This document shows positions 1-9,739 of a stretch of 64,000 nt of DNA, one piece after another. The notes beneath the pieces were generated by a model. The model had not been told where the DNA came from and searched no databases. It worked only from the letters and a program-made list of their open reading frames with translations. The stretch is taken from NCBI GenBank assembly GCA_022825895.1, contig JAJDVX010000010.1, positions 124,001-188,000 of the forward strand, in the 5' to 3' direction. How positions within the stretch are numbered: position 1 is the stretch's first letter; the number at the start of each line of letters is the position of its first letter. The translations under genes were made by a program, and so were the position numbers. This DNA comes from Chloroflexota bacterium (GTDB taxonomy: Bacteria; Chloroflexota; UBA11872).

Positions 1-849
1 TTCCATGATCTCCATCACGCCGCCGGCGCGTCGGGCGTCCGGTTGCAGGATGTCCACGCCGCGCTTCTCGAGCAGGTCGAGCACGGCGTACTTGCCGTAG
101 ATGTTCTCGCCGGTGGCGATGGGAACCGAGACTGCGGCTCGGAGTTCGCCGTACTCGGTATTCATCCAGGGACGCAGCGGCTCCTCGTACCAGTAGATGT
201 CGTACGGCTCGTAGGCATGGCCGCGACGAATGGCTTCATCGACCGGGTGAATCTGGTTGGCGTCGATCATCACGTGTATGTCTGACCCGAGGGCGTTGCG
301 GACGGCTTCCAGACGTCGCAGATCGTCGCCGAGGTCGGGTGCGCCGACCTTGATCTTGACGGCGCGGTAGCCGGCGTCGATGGCGCGTTGGCACTGCCCG
401 ATCAATTCGTTCTCGGGGTAGTTGAGCCACCCAACCATGCCGTAGGCCGGAATCTCGGTGCGGTACTGGCCGAGGAGTTGGGCGACCGACGTATCACGTG
501 CCTTGCCGAGGATGTCCCACACGCAGTAGTCGATGACCGAGATGCCAAAGACGCCAAGGCCGCTGGCGCCGTAGTACTCGGTCTGGTCGAATAGGTGGCG
601 CCGCAGGCGGCGGGGCATGGAGGCGTCCTGGCCGACGACCAGTTTCCGCATCTCGACTTCAAAGAGCTGGCGCGTGAGTTCGCCGCCGTAGCCCGAAATG
701 CTGAGGGTGAAGGTGCCGTAGATTCCGTCTTCCGTGTGGAGCCGCACAATCAGGTCGCGACCCGAGGCGATGCGGTGGATGGAATCTTCGATGACGCGCG
801 GCGGCCCAGGCTGCTGGATGACGATGGTTTCGAGTTCGGTGATTCGCAT
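1..849 (-). CDS. Mandelate racemase/muconate lactonizing enzyme (enolase superfamily), 3' end cut by window edge
   Basis: Manual reverse translation from ATG at 849: MRITELETIVIQQPGPPRVIEDSIHRIASGRDLIVRLHTEDGIYG...YRAVKIKVGAPDLGDDLRRLEAVRNALGSDIHVMIDANQ...YWYEEPLRP. KxK and DxN motifs fit the family. Missing from the ORF track because no stop lies in the window. Confidence 0.85.
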   Translation of the reverse strand, partial: MRITELETIVIQQPGPPRVIEDSIHRIASGRDLIVRLHTEDGIYGTFTLSISGYGGELTRQLFEVEMRKLVVGQDASMPRRLRRHLFDQTEYYGASGLGVFGISVIDYCVWDILGKARDTSVAQLLGQYRTEIPAYGMVGWLNYPENELIGQCQRAIDAGYRAVKIKVGAPDLGDDLRRLEAVRNALGSDIHVMIDANQIHPVDEAIRRGHAYEPYDIYWYEEPLRPWMNTEYGELRAAVSVPIATGENIYGKYAVLDLLEKRGVDILQPDARRAGGVMEIME

Positions 850-1041
850 GTGGCCTCGCAGTTGCTCAGGGAGCGAGCGAGTCGGCGTCTGTTGAGGTTT
901 TGCAGTCTAGTTGGTCGCGTCAGCTTCGCTGGCCGCCGTGCACCGGGCAGCCGCACTTAGTCGCGCTCGACGGGAGGCTCGGCCGCGAAGGGCGAAAGAC
1001 GCGTGCGACGATATGAGGCGTTGTGAGGTGGAGGCGAAACT

Positions 1042-2073
1042 GTGCCTGCCGTGGATGTCCCGCGGGTGTCGTTCGTTGGTTCAGGTCGGATTTCGATTGA
1101 CAGCGTGCGGGTGACCGATCCGGCGCCGAACCAGATACGCGTGCGGACGACGCAATCGTTAATCAGTGCTGGGTCGGAACGAAATAGCTTCGAGTCGCCA
1201 AATACCGAGCCGCGGTCGCCGGGCTATTCGAGTGTGGGGACTGTGGACGCGGTAGGGCGACAGGTTGAAGGCTATCGCGAAGGGGACCGGGTGTATGCCA
1301 CGGGACCGCATCAGGGTGCGCATTTGGTGGAAGTGGATACGCCTCGGGTGGCTGACCGGAAAGAGCATTACCCGCCGCCCAAAGTGCCCGACTCGGTGAC
1401 GGACGCGCAGGCCACGTTTTTGTCGCTGTGCGACGTGGCGTTGCACGGTGTCCGGCGAGGTCGTCCCTATATCGGTGACTCCGTGGCGGTGTTTGGCCAG
1501 GGCGTGGTGGGACAGTTGGTGACGCAGTTCGCACGTATGGTCAATCCCTATCCGCTGATTGGGATTGACCTGGAGGACGAGCGGTTGGAGTTGGCTCGTG
1601 CCAGCGGCGCGACGCACACGATCAACGCCAGCCGGCAGGACGCCGTGGACCGGGTGATCGAGTTGACGGAAGGCGAAGGCGCGCGGGTTGTATTCATGGT
1701 CACGCGCACGCCGGCGATCCTGCCGGACTGCATGCGAGCCACGGCGGCGGGCGGGACGGTGACGCTAACGGGCAGCCCGCCGGGCGCCGTGGACATTCGC
1801 CTTCAGGAAGAGTTGCTCCGCAAGGAGTTGACGATTACCGGCACCTACCAGACGCGCTTGTACCCGCTGACCGCCTACCACATGCAGCGCTGGACGCGCC
1901 CGGCGAATCGCGCCTACATCTACGAACTGATGGGACGGGGCGGCCTGACTGTTGACCACCTGGTGTCACACCACGTGCCGTACACAGAAGCCCAGGAAAT
2001 GTACGCGATGATCGCGGGAGGTCCCACCGGATGGACGGGCGTTGTGCTGGATTGGACTGATTCAGCGAACTAA
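1042..2073 (+). CDS. Zinc-type alcohol dehydrogenase-like (MDR) oxidoreductase
   Basis: GTG start; MDR-type N-domain (SAGSERNSF, PGYSSVGTVDAVG) and Rossmann VAVFGQGVVGQLVTQFARM. Confidence 0.8.
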   Translation: MPAVDVPRVSFVGSGRISIDSVRVTDPAPNQIRVRTTQSLISAGSERNSFESPNTEPRSPGYSSVGTVDAVGRQVEGYREGDRVYATGPHQGAHLVEVDTPRVADRKEHYPPPKVPDSVTDAQATFLSLCDVALHGVRRGRPYIGDSVAVFGQGVVGQLVTQFARMVNPYPLIGIDLEDERLELARASGATHTINASRQDAVDRVIELTEGEGARVVFMVTRTPAILPDCMRATAAGGTVTLTGSPPGAVDIRLQEELLRKELTITGTYQTRLYPLTAYHMQRWTRPANRAYIYELMGRGGLTVDHLVSHHVPYTEAQEMYAMIAGGPTGWTGVVLDWTDSAN

Positions 2074-2127
2074 CGCGGTCAGAGCGGCGGCCCCGAGAAA
2101 CCGGTATCGCTGCCCGGAAGCTACCTG

Positions 2128-3417
2128 TCAGTCCTTTGGCAGTCGCGGCATCCAATCGGGACGGGGGAGCCGGCCCTCAAAGCTGTAGTACGGGTCGTCG
2201 CGGTCCAGCGGCAACCGGACCGTCGACGCCGTGGCGGCCGACTTGTAGATGGCCCGTGTAAGTTCGACGTGTTGCCGCGCGATGGTCTGAGGGAACGGAA
2301 CGGCACGGCCCTCGAGTGCGCAACTGGCCCAGAGCCGGCTCTGATGGAGTTGGCTGGGAGCCTCCGGGAAGTCATCCAGACCGTCGCCAAGCGCTTCCAG
2401 TTCGGCTATCACCCCCGGGGTGTTGGTGGACCCGAACGAGAGCGTGTGCTTGAACACGCTCTCGCGACCGGAGTTCAGCAGCACGGTCGGCTGCCCCCAG
2501 CCCAGGTGTTCGTGGGTCACGACCATCGAGGCGTTCTGGCCCACGAACTCCCAACGAGTCTGCTCGGTCTGGGGATGTTCGTGATGCAGCAGGGAGCCTT
2601 GAACGATGCCCACGGCGCCGTTGGCATAGCGAACCAGCGCCAGGCTGTAGCTGTCGTGCTCGATTTCGCGCAGGAAGCCGCCGGAGTAGGCCGTGACTTC
2701 GACAATCGGCGAGCCAAGGGCAAAGAGGAACGGCTCGATGACATAACGCCCATGGTGAAAGACCGCGCCGCCGCCCTCGGTATCGAACTTCCCGTGCCAA
2801 CCGCCCATGTAGTACGACTGCTGGTGGTACCAGTTGATCTCGATCTTGGCCACGGCCAGCGGGCCCATCAGGCCGCTGTCGATCGCGCGTCGGGCGTGCT
2901 GCAAGCCACGGGTGTAGCGGCCGCCGCACTGTGAGACGTACGTCACCCCGGCCTCTTCGACCGCGGCCAGAATTTCGTCCGCCTCCTGAACGCTCTTGGC
3001 CATGGGGCCTTCCGTGAAGATGTGCTTGCCGGCCCGCGCCGCTGCCACGACGGGCACGCCGCGAATGGGCGGGGTGGTGAGAACCGCGACGGCATCGACG
3101 TCAGGGTCCTTCAGAAGGGCCTCGTGTGAGTCATAGGTCCGAATGTCGTTGTCGGCCGCGGCCTGCGCGTGTTCGGCCATCTGCCTGGCCGCTTCGCGGG
3201 ACTCGTCATCACGGGCGTTGATTGCCAGGGCGCGCTGGCGGGCGGCTTCAGCGGTGTACGCCTCGTGGATGGCCTCGGCCCGGTCTTCAGCCAGGCTGGG
3301 ATACAAGTCGGCCGTGGCCACGACCTGGGCCAGGTCGGTCATGCCCGCGTAGATGTCGGTGTAGAGCCGAGAAATTCCGCCGCAGCCGATGAAGCCGACG
3401 TTGAGCTTGCGGTCCAT
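2128..3417 (-). CDS. Gfo/Idh/MocA family oxidoreductase
   Basis: Likely start MDRKLNVGFIGCGGISRLY at 3417 (track ORF extends to 3666); GKHIFTEGPMAKSVQEADEI replaces the usual EKP segment. Confidence 0.85.
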   Translation of the reverse strand: MDRKLNVGFIGCGGISRLYTDIYAGMTDLAQVVATADLYPSLAEDRAEAIHEAYTAEAARQRALAINARDDESREAARQMAEHAQAAADNDIRTYDSHEALLKDPDVDAVAVLTTPPIRGVPVVAAARAGKHIFTEGPMAKSVQEADEILAAVEEAGVTYVSQCGGRYTRGLQHARRAIDSGLMGPLAVAKIEINWYHQQSYYMGGWHGKFDTEGGGAVFHHGRYVIEPFLFALGSPIVEVTAYSGGFLREIEHDSYSLALVRYANGAVGIVQGSLLHHEHPQTEQTRWEFVGQNASMVVTHEHLGWGQPTVLLNSGRESVFKHTLSFGSTNTPGVIAELEALGDGLDDFPEAPSQLHQSRLWASCALEGRAVPFPQTIARQHVELTRAIYKSAATASTVRLPLDRDDPYYSFEGRLPRPDWMPRLPKD

Positions 3418-3563
3418 GTGCCTGCGCTCCAGCCGATGGGTTGGCGGGATGGTATACGAAACACGAATGGGCGGCGGCTGGGGAGAAACGCCTGACGGCG
3501 CGGGGGCGTAGCATACGCGCCACACCCCGTTCGGCCGGAACGGTGACGGAAGGAGCTTGAGGC

Positions 3564-4853
3564 ATGTGTGCGCTGGCCCTGCACGGTGGAACGCCCATCC
3601 GAACCAAGCCGTATAACGCCTGGCCCGAGTTCGACGAGGCCGAGATCGAGGCTGTGGTTGCCGCACTACGAACCGGCAATTGGGCGTCCGGCGACGGCGA
3701 CCGAAGCCTTACCAACTTCGAGCGATCGTTCGCGGCCTACCAGGGCGCCGAATTCTGCCTGGCGGTCAGCAGCGGAACCAGCGCCCTGGAAATCGGGCTG
3801 CGGGCGTTACGGCTGCCGCGCGGTTCCGAGGTCATCCTCTCGCCCTACACCTACATGGCCAGCCCGACCGCGGTGCTGAACGTGGGCCTGGTACCCATTT
3901 TTGTGGACATGGATCCGGAGACCTACAACATCAATTCGCGCCTGATCGAGTCGGCGATTACCGAGCAAACCGGCGCGATCATGACGGTGCACTTCGGAGG
4001 GCTGCCCTGCGATATGGGAGCGATTCTTGAGATCGCTCGCCGGCACGACCTGAAGGTGATTGAGGACTCAGCCCATGCGCACGGTTCCACCTGGAACGAT
4101 CGTGGCCTCGGCACGATCGGCGACGTTGGCTGCTTCAGCCTGGGACCCGGCAAAAACCTCACGCCCGGCGTTGGTGGCGCGGTCATGACAAATGACCTGG
4201 ACATCTACAGACACGCCATCGCCTATTCCGAGATGGACATCGGTGGACGCGTGATGCGGTTCGGCGAGATGGAAATCGACATGCCGGCCGCCGAGCTTGA
4301 CGAATGGTTTCCCTATAGCTCCGGCAACCGCCGTCTGGGTGGCGTGCTGGCGGCTTTGGCCAGCGCGCAGCTCGACCGGCTGGAGGGCCAGACCCAGCGG
4401 CGCTCCGAGAATGGCAGGTACCTCGCCGAACTGCTTGAAGACGTGGAGGGGCTGTCGTCGCGCCGTGAGGACCCCTACGTAACGCGCAACGCCAACCACC
4501 TGCACATCGTTCGCTACGACGCCGAGGGTTTTGAGGGGCTGCCTCGAGAACGCTTCGTTGAAGCCATGCAGGCTGAGGGAATCGCGATCCGGACCGGCTA
4601 TAGGCGTCCCATGAACCGAGCCGATCTGTTCAGCGATCCCAATGGCGAACTGTCGCTCGTCTGGCCTCGAGGCGATAGTGGACCCGACGTGGACTACGCC
4701 TCAATGTCGTGTCCACAGGCCGAGCAGGCCTGCGCGACGGAAGATCTCTGGGTAACACAGAACATGATGCTCAGCGGACGTGGGGCTATGGAAGAGATAG
4801 TCGAAGGGGCCGAGAAAGTCCGCGACAATCTGCCGACGCTTGGCAGGGCGTAG
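3564..4853 (+). CDS. DegT/DnrJ/EryC1/StrS family PLP-dependent aminotransferase
   Basis: FCLAVSSGTSALEIGLRAL, VIEDSAHAHGSTWNDRGLGTIGDVGCFSLGPGKNLTPGVGGAV with PLP-lysine context. Confidence 0.9.
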   Translation: MCALALHGGTPIRTKPYNAWPEFDEAEIEAVVAALRTGNWASGDGDRSLTNFERSFAAYQGAEFCLAVSSGTSALEIGLRALRLPRGSEVILSPYTYMASPTAVLNVGLVPIFVDMDPETYNINSRLIESAITEQTGAIMTVHFGGLPCDMGAILEIARRHDLKVIEDSAHAHGSTWNDRGLGTIGDVGCFSLGPGKNLTPGVGGAVMTNDLDIYRHAIAYSEMDIGGRVMRFGEMEIDMPAAELDEWFPYSSGNRRLGGVLAALASAQLDRLEGQTQRRSENGRYLAELLEDVEGLSSRREDPYVTRNANHLHIVRYDAEGFEGLPRERFVEAMQAEGIAIRTGYRRPMNRADLFSDPNGELSLVWPRGDSGPDVDYASMSCPQAEQACATEDLWVTQNMMLSGRGAMEEIVEGAEKVRDNLPTLGRA

Positions 4854-4902
4854 ACGTAGCCCAGGCCACCAGGTCTACGGTCGAACGGGAGGGCTCTTGC
4901 CG

Positions 4903-5949
4903 CTAGCCCTTGATTCCGGTCAGGGTGATTCCACGCACGAACTGGCGTTGCGCAAAGAAGAAAACCACGATAATCGGCATGACCGCGATCATGGCAACAG
5001 CCATCTGGAAGGTGTGTAGCTGTTCGGTGTATTGGCCGGCCGCGAAGTAGCGTAGGCCAACCGGTAGGGTGATTCGTTCCGGAGAATTAAGAACGATGAG
5101 GGGTAAGAAGAACTCGTTCCAGTTGGCAATGAATGAAAGCGCAGCGACCGTAGCAATTGCCGGCTTAGAGAGCGGAAGGATGACCCGAAATAAAATACCA
5201 ATGCGGGATGCGCCGTCCGTTCGCGCAGCTTCGTCGAGTTCAATGGGAATAGTCATGAAAAACTGCCGCAAGACGAAGATGGAAAAGGCGCCTCCTCCCA
5301 GGCCTGGCACAATCAGTGGCCAAAGGGTGTCGAGCCAATTCAATTCCCTAAAGATGATGACGATTGGGATGATGGTGACATGCAGAGGCAACATCATGGT
5401 GGAGAGCAGGACTATGAAGAGAACTCGGTTCCCTGGGAAGTCAAGACGAGCAAATCCGTAGGCAACGACGCAGCTTGAGAAAGTCCCAGCGACTACTCCA
5501 ATAAACGTCACGACCGACGAATTGAGCAGCCACCATGGAACAGGGTGATTTGCCCAGACGTACGTGTAGTTTTCCCAGGCCATCGGGAACGGCCAAAACA
5601 GGTCGGGGTCGTAGACCTGGCCGGTGGTCATGAATGACCAGCGAACCATGTAGACGAACGGAATGGCGAACATGACGCTGCCGCCGAGCAATACCAGGTA
5701 CGTAAGGGTCCGAGTCAATGCTCGAAGCACGCGAACCGATGTGGAACGCACGGTGATTGGCTTGCCCGAAAGGGCGGTTTGAGGCGATTCGAGCGAGCCT
5801 CCGAGGGGGGCGCCTAAGCCGGAAGCGGCGGACGTACCGGCCGTATGCGCGCGCCCGACAACAGTGTGGCGCATTGGCGTCGGTGCGGCAGAACCAATGT
5901 CCGTGGGTCGCTGCCTCATTTCGAGCGAGCCCCGAAGGTCGTGGCGCAA
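4903..5949 (-). CDS. Carbohydrate ABC transporter permease (MalG-like), copy 2
   Basis: EAA loop ELDEAARTDGASRIGILFRVILPLSKPAIATVA; C-terminus TLTGIKG; about 60 aa N-terminal extension. Confidence 0.9.
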   Translation of the reverse strand: MRHDLRGSLEMRQRPTDIGSAAPTPMRHTVVGRAHTAGTSAASGLGAPLGGSLESPQTALSGKPITVRSTSVRVLRALTRTLTYLVLLGGSVMFAIPFVYMVRWSFMTTGQVYDPDLFWPFPMAWENYTYVWANHPVPWWLLNSSVVTFIGVVAGTFSSCVVAYGFARLDFPGNRVLFIVLLSTMMLPLHVTIIPIVIIFRELNWLDTLWPLIVPGLGGGAFSIFVLRQFFMTIPIELDEAARTDGASRIGILFRVILPLSKPAIATVAALSFIANWNEFFLPLIVLNSPERITLPVGLRYFAAGQYTEQLHTFQMAVAMIAVMPIIVVFFFAQRQFVRGITLTGIKG

Positions 5950-5968
5950 CTCACGCAGTCTTCGGGCC

Positions 5969-6883
5969 TCAGCCCTTGATGCCCGTCAGCGCGATTCCGC
6001 GGATGAAGTGTTTCTGAGCAAGGAAGAACAGAATGACGACGGGCGCTACGGCAATAAGGGCAATGGCCATCTGCAGGTGGAGCCGCTGCGCCTCGTATTG
6101 TCCTGCCTGCAGCCAGCGCATCCCGACGGCGAGCGTCAGCCGCTCGGATGACTGCAAGACGATGAGTGGGAAGAAAAAGTCATTCCAGTGACTGATAAAC
6201 GAGAACACCGCGACGGTCGCAATCGCCGGTTTCGACAGCGGTATGACGATCGTCCAGAAAACTCGCATACGCGACGCACCGTCGATGGCGGCGGCCTCGT
6301 CAAGCTCCAGAGGCAATGTCAAGAAGAACTGGCGGAGGAGGAAAATGTAGAACGGCGCCCCGCCAAGCAGCGGAACGATCAGCGGCAAAAGCGTGTCCAG
6401 CCAGTTAAGTTCTCGAAATAGAATGACCTGAGGAATGATCGTAACGTGCTGCGGCAGCATCATCGTGGAGATCACGAGCAGGAAGAGAGCGCGGTTTCCG
6501 GGAAACCTGAGACGAGCAAATCCAAAAGCAACAAGCGCGCTGATAAACGTTCCAACGGTGACCCCGACGAACGACACGATCGTGCTATTCGTAATCCACC
6601 AAAGCACCGGACCGACCTGCCACACGTCCGTGTAGTTATTCCAAGCTGGAGGATCGGGGAACAACGGCTGAGGAACTTCGTAGAACATATCGATGCTCAT
6701 CAACGAAGCCCGGATCATCCAGAAAAACGGGATAGCGTACATAACGCTGCCGCCGATGAGGATGAGGTAGTACACGGCTCGCAGCAAGAGTTGCAAAGCC
6801 TGGACCCGACGCGATCGGATAGTGCGCCCGCCGGACGCGAGGGCGGCTGAAGGCAGGCCGGAATCCACGGTTCGTGCTGTCAT
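5969..6883 (-). CDS. Carbohydrate ABC transporter permease (MalG-like), copy 1
   Basis: EAA loop ELDEAAAIDGASRMRVFWTIVIPLSKPAIATVA; highly similar to the 4903-5949 product. Confidence 0.9.
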   Translation of the reverse strand: MTARTVDSGLPSAALASGGRTIRSRRVQALQLLLRAVYYLILIGGSVMYAIPFFWMIRASLMSIDMFYEVPQPLFPDPPAWNNYTDVWQVGPVLWWITNSTIVSFVGVTVGTFISALVAFGFARLRFPGNRALFLLVISTMMLPQHVTIIPQVILFRELNWLDTLLPLIVPLLGGAPFYIFLLRQFFLTLPLELDEAAAIDGASRMRVFWTIVIPLSKPAIATVAVFSFISHWNDFFFPLIVLQSSERLTLAVGMRWLQAGQYEAQRLHLQMAIALIAVAPVVILFFLAQKHFIRGIALTGIKG

Positions 6884-6886
6884 GGC

Positions 6887-7774
6887 TTAGCGCTCCGAGG
6901 CGCCTTCGTAGTAGACCCAGCGCCGGGCAATTCCGAACTGCAGCACCGTGAATACCAGAATGATGACGAACAGTACCCAGGCAATAGCCGAGGCATAGCC
7001 CATCTGGAAGTATTCGAATCCGGTGCGATAGAGATGCAGCAGAATAAACAGCGTGGAATCTCGAGGCCCACCATTTGTCACGATCAGTGCCTGCGTAAAT
7101 ACCTGCCACGATCCAATGATCTGGAGCACGGCGGTCAGAAAGATGGCGGGCGTCATCATCGGCACCGTCACATGCCACATCTTGCGAATAACGCCTGCAC
7201 CGTCAACGCTGGCGGCTTCGTAGAGATGCTGCGGGATGCCCTGCAGCGCCGCCAGGTAGATAATCATCGTGGTTCCCAGCCCCCAGAAACTCATGAGAAT
7301 CAGGGCTGGCATGGCCCAGGTTGAGCTCGTCAGCCAGTTGGGACCGTCGATACCTACGAGTCCCAGGAACTGATTCACCAGGCCATTTGGCTGGAGGAGG
7401 AGAATCCACAGGTAGGCCGTGGCCACGCCTGCCGTTACCGACGGCAGATAGAAGGCCGTGCGGTAGATAGGCTGACCTTTGACTTTCTGATTCAGCAGAA
7501 TTGCAACAAAGAACGCCATGACCATGATTCCTGGTACGTGAACTGCTGTGTAGTACAGGGTGTTGATAATGCTGCGTATGAACTTGGCGTCGTCGGTAAA
7601 GAGTCTGACGTAGTTATCTGCTCCGACCCACTCCGGCAAGCCAATGAACCGATAGTTGGTGAAGCTCAGAAAAATCGATGCAATGAATGGTCCCAGCGTG
7701 AACCAGAGAAACGTTATGAGCCAGGGCGCGATGAAAAGCAGGCCGCTCCAGCGTTGCCATCGTGTCGTGCGCAA
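6887..7774 (-). CDS. Carbohydrate ABC transporter permease (MalF-like)
   Basis: EAA loop YEAASVDGAGVIRKMWHVTVPMMTPAIFL; multiple TM segments. Confidence 0.9.
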   Translation of the reverse strand: MRTTRWQRWSGLLFIAPWLITFLWFTLGPFIASIFLSFTNYRFIGLPEWVGADNYVRLFTDDAKFIRSIINTLYYTAVHVPGIMVMAFFVAILLNQKVKGQPIYRTAFYLPSVTAGVATAYLWILLLQPNGLVNQFLGLVGIDGPNWLTSSTWAMPALILMSFWGLGTTMIIYLAALQGIPQHLYEAASVDGAGVIRKMWHVTVPMMTPAIFLTAVLQIIGSWQVFTQALIVTNGGPRDSTLFILLHLYRTGFEYFQMGYASAIAWVLFVIILVFTVLQFGIARRWVYYEGASER

Positions 7775-7872
7775 AGTTTCCTCAGTTCATAGGCGGTCGG
7801 GCGGGCACCGGGAAATGGCGCCCGCCCGACACATCCACGTCATTCAATGATGTGAATGAGCGTGAAGGGTAC

Positions 7873-9408
7873 CTATTGCAGTGTGGCCAGGTGCTTGTCG
7901 CAGGCGGCCTGGGCGTTCAGCAGAGCCTCGCGGGCGGGAATCTCGCCGACGATCGCGGGCTGCGTTTCGTCGTGCAGGATGTTCCACCACTGGGCCCAAC
8001 CGCTGAAGAACATGAGACCGTAGGCGTCCGGGCTCAGGAAGTGGTCCCGGATCAGGTTCATGCTGCGGGGCATCCCGGGCTGGAACCCGAGATAGCGGTC
8101 GCTGTTGATCACGGCGCGATGCATGGGGATTGCTCCGCGTCCGTCGGCAACCAGACCCTGGAAATACTCACCCGCGATGAACGACGTGAGGATGACCGAG
8201 GCCTCGACCGTGCCGTGCTCGAGCGCCTTCACCGTAATGAAGTGGCCCAACTCGTTGGTGGAGTAGGCAACCTCGCCGGTCGGCGATCGTGGCGACGGCA
8301 TGTTGTCCCACTCGAAACGGCCGCCGACGCGCAGCTTGCGGCCACCGGGGCCGTGAATGCCGCCGGGCTCCATGCCAATCTTGCCGGTTGCGAACGGAGC
8401 CGTGATGCCCTCGGTCAGCAACTGCGACAACTCGCCGAGCGGAACGCCTACACCCTCTTCGTACGTGGCGTTGACGTACCACTCAAACGCCTCGAGTCCG
8501 CCTTCGGTGGCGAATCCGGACGCCGGCGCCGGGCGGGTTCGCTCGGTGAAGAGCCAGCCGCCGTTGGCGCTGATCAGGGGCAGCCAGCGGAACTCGCCGC
8601 CGGTGCCGTGGTGCAGTCCGTACTCATTGGTCTCGGCGTTGGTGAGCTGCCGGGCCGCTTCCAACTGCGAGTCCCAGGTCCAGTCAGCCGTTGGGGCGTC
8701 CACGCCGTCGGCATCGAACTTGTCGATGTTGTAGACGTAGCCGTTGACGGCGGACATGAAGGGCATGCCGTACAGCACCCCATCGATGTCCAGGTTCTGG
8801 AGGCTCGGGTCGGCCGGGTTTTCGCGCGACAGGATCAGGTAGTCGTCAAGGTCGATGCCGGCCTTGTCGACGTGGTCCTGGAGCTGCACGAGACCCGGCG
8901 CGAACTCGCGCATCCGGGCGCCGTTCAGCACAACCACGTCACCGACCGTACCGGCCGCGAACATGATGTTCACCTTGTCGCGGTAGAACCCGGGCGGGAT
9001 CGGAATCAGGTCGTACGTGACGTTGGGGAACTGCTTGTCGAATTCCTCCAACCCGGCCTTCATGGTCTCCCAGCGCGTCCCGGCCGCCCAGTAATTCATG
9101 AACTGGATCGGCGGAGTCGGCTCCATCTGGGCTGGGGCTTCGACCATGACTTCCCTGGTCACGACCTTCTCGACCTCAACGACCTTCTGGACTTCGACCG
9201 GAACTTCCTTCACGACTTCCTTCGTGACGATCTGCTGAACCGGGACTTCCTTCTCTACGACCTTCTCGACCGGAACTTCCTTCTCGACGATCTTCTCGAC
9301 CTCGACGACCTGGGTCTCCCCACAGGCCGCGAGAATCGCTGCCGACGCTCCCAGGGAACCGACCCCAAGGGCGCGGATGACCTTACGTCGTGTGACTGGA
9401 CCGCTCAT
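7873..9408 (-). CDS. Extracellular solute-binding lipoprotein of the sugar ABC importer
   Basis: MSGPVTRRKVIRALGVGSLGASAAILAACGE (Tat-like plus lipobox), repetitive VEKEVPVEK linker, SBP-like body; adjacent to the permeases. Confidence 0.88.
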   Translation of the reverse strand: MSGPVTRRKVIRALGVGSLGASAAILAACGETQVVEVEKIVEKEVPVEKVVEKEVPVQQIVTKEVVKEVPVEVQKVVEVEKVVTREVMVEAPAQMEPTPPIQFMNYWAAGTRWETMKAGLEEFDKQFPNVTYDLIPIPPGFYRDKVNIMFAAGTVGDVVVLNGARMREFAPGLVQLQDHVDKAGIDLDDYLILSRENPADPSLQNLDIDGVLYGMPFMSAVNGYVYNIDKFDADGVDAPTADWTWDSQLEAARQLTNAETNEYGLHHGTGGEFRWLPLISANGGWLFTERTRPAPASGFATEGGLEAFEWYVNATYEEGVGVPLGELSQLLTEGITAPFATGKIGMEPGGIHGPGGRKLRVGGRFEWDNMPSPRSPTGEVAYSTNELGHFITVKALEHGTVEASVILTSFIAGEYFQGLVADGRGAIPMHRAVINSDRYLGFQPGMPRSMNLIRDHFLSPDAYGLMFFSGWAQWWNILHDETQPAIVGEIPAREALLNAQAACDKHLATLQ

Positions 9409-9739
9409 GAAACCTCCCCGCATCGGTGGACTCTTGCGACGCACAACGAGATGTCGCCAGTCCGCTTAATGCAAAAACTCAACGGCCGGCCAACTGACCT
9501 TCAGCCGGGCAAGCCGCCATAGACTGCCTTATGTAGCACCCGGCTCAGAATCCTGTCAAACGGCTCGGTGCCAAGAGGTCCGCGGCGCGTGCTCACTTGG
9601 CCTCGGCGTGCCATGGCGTCGAGCGTCGGAGTGACTTCGCACTCGAAGGCGCCGCCCAAGGGCCACGAGTCCTGTGATGGTCAACCAGGCCGCGAGGCTC
9701 GCGTGCGATCCAGGGCGCCGAACCCGTGCCGGGTTCCTG

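Noticed and set aside
7762-9522. 586-aa plus-strand ORF with LLDDLLDLDDLLDFDRN repeats
   Set aside because: Antisense shadow of the solute-binding protein; the repeats mirror the VEKEVPV stalk codons.
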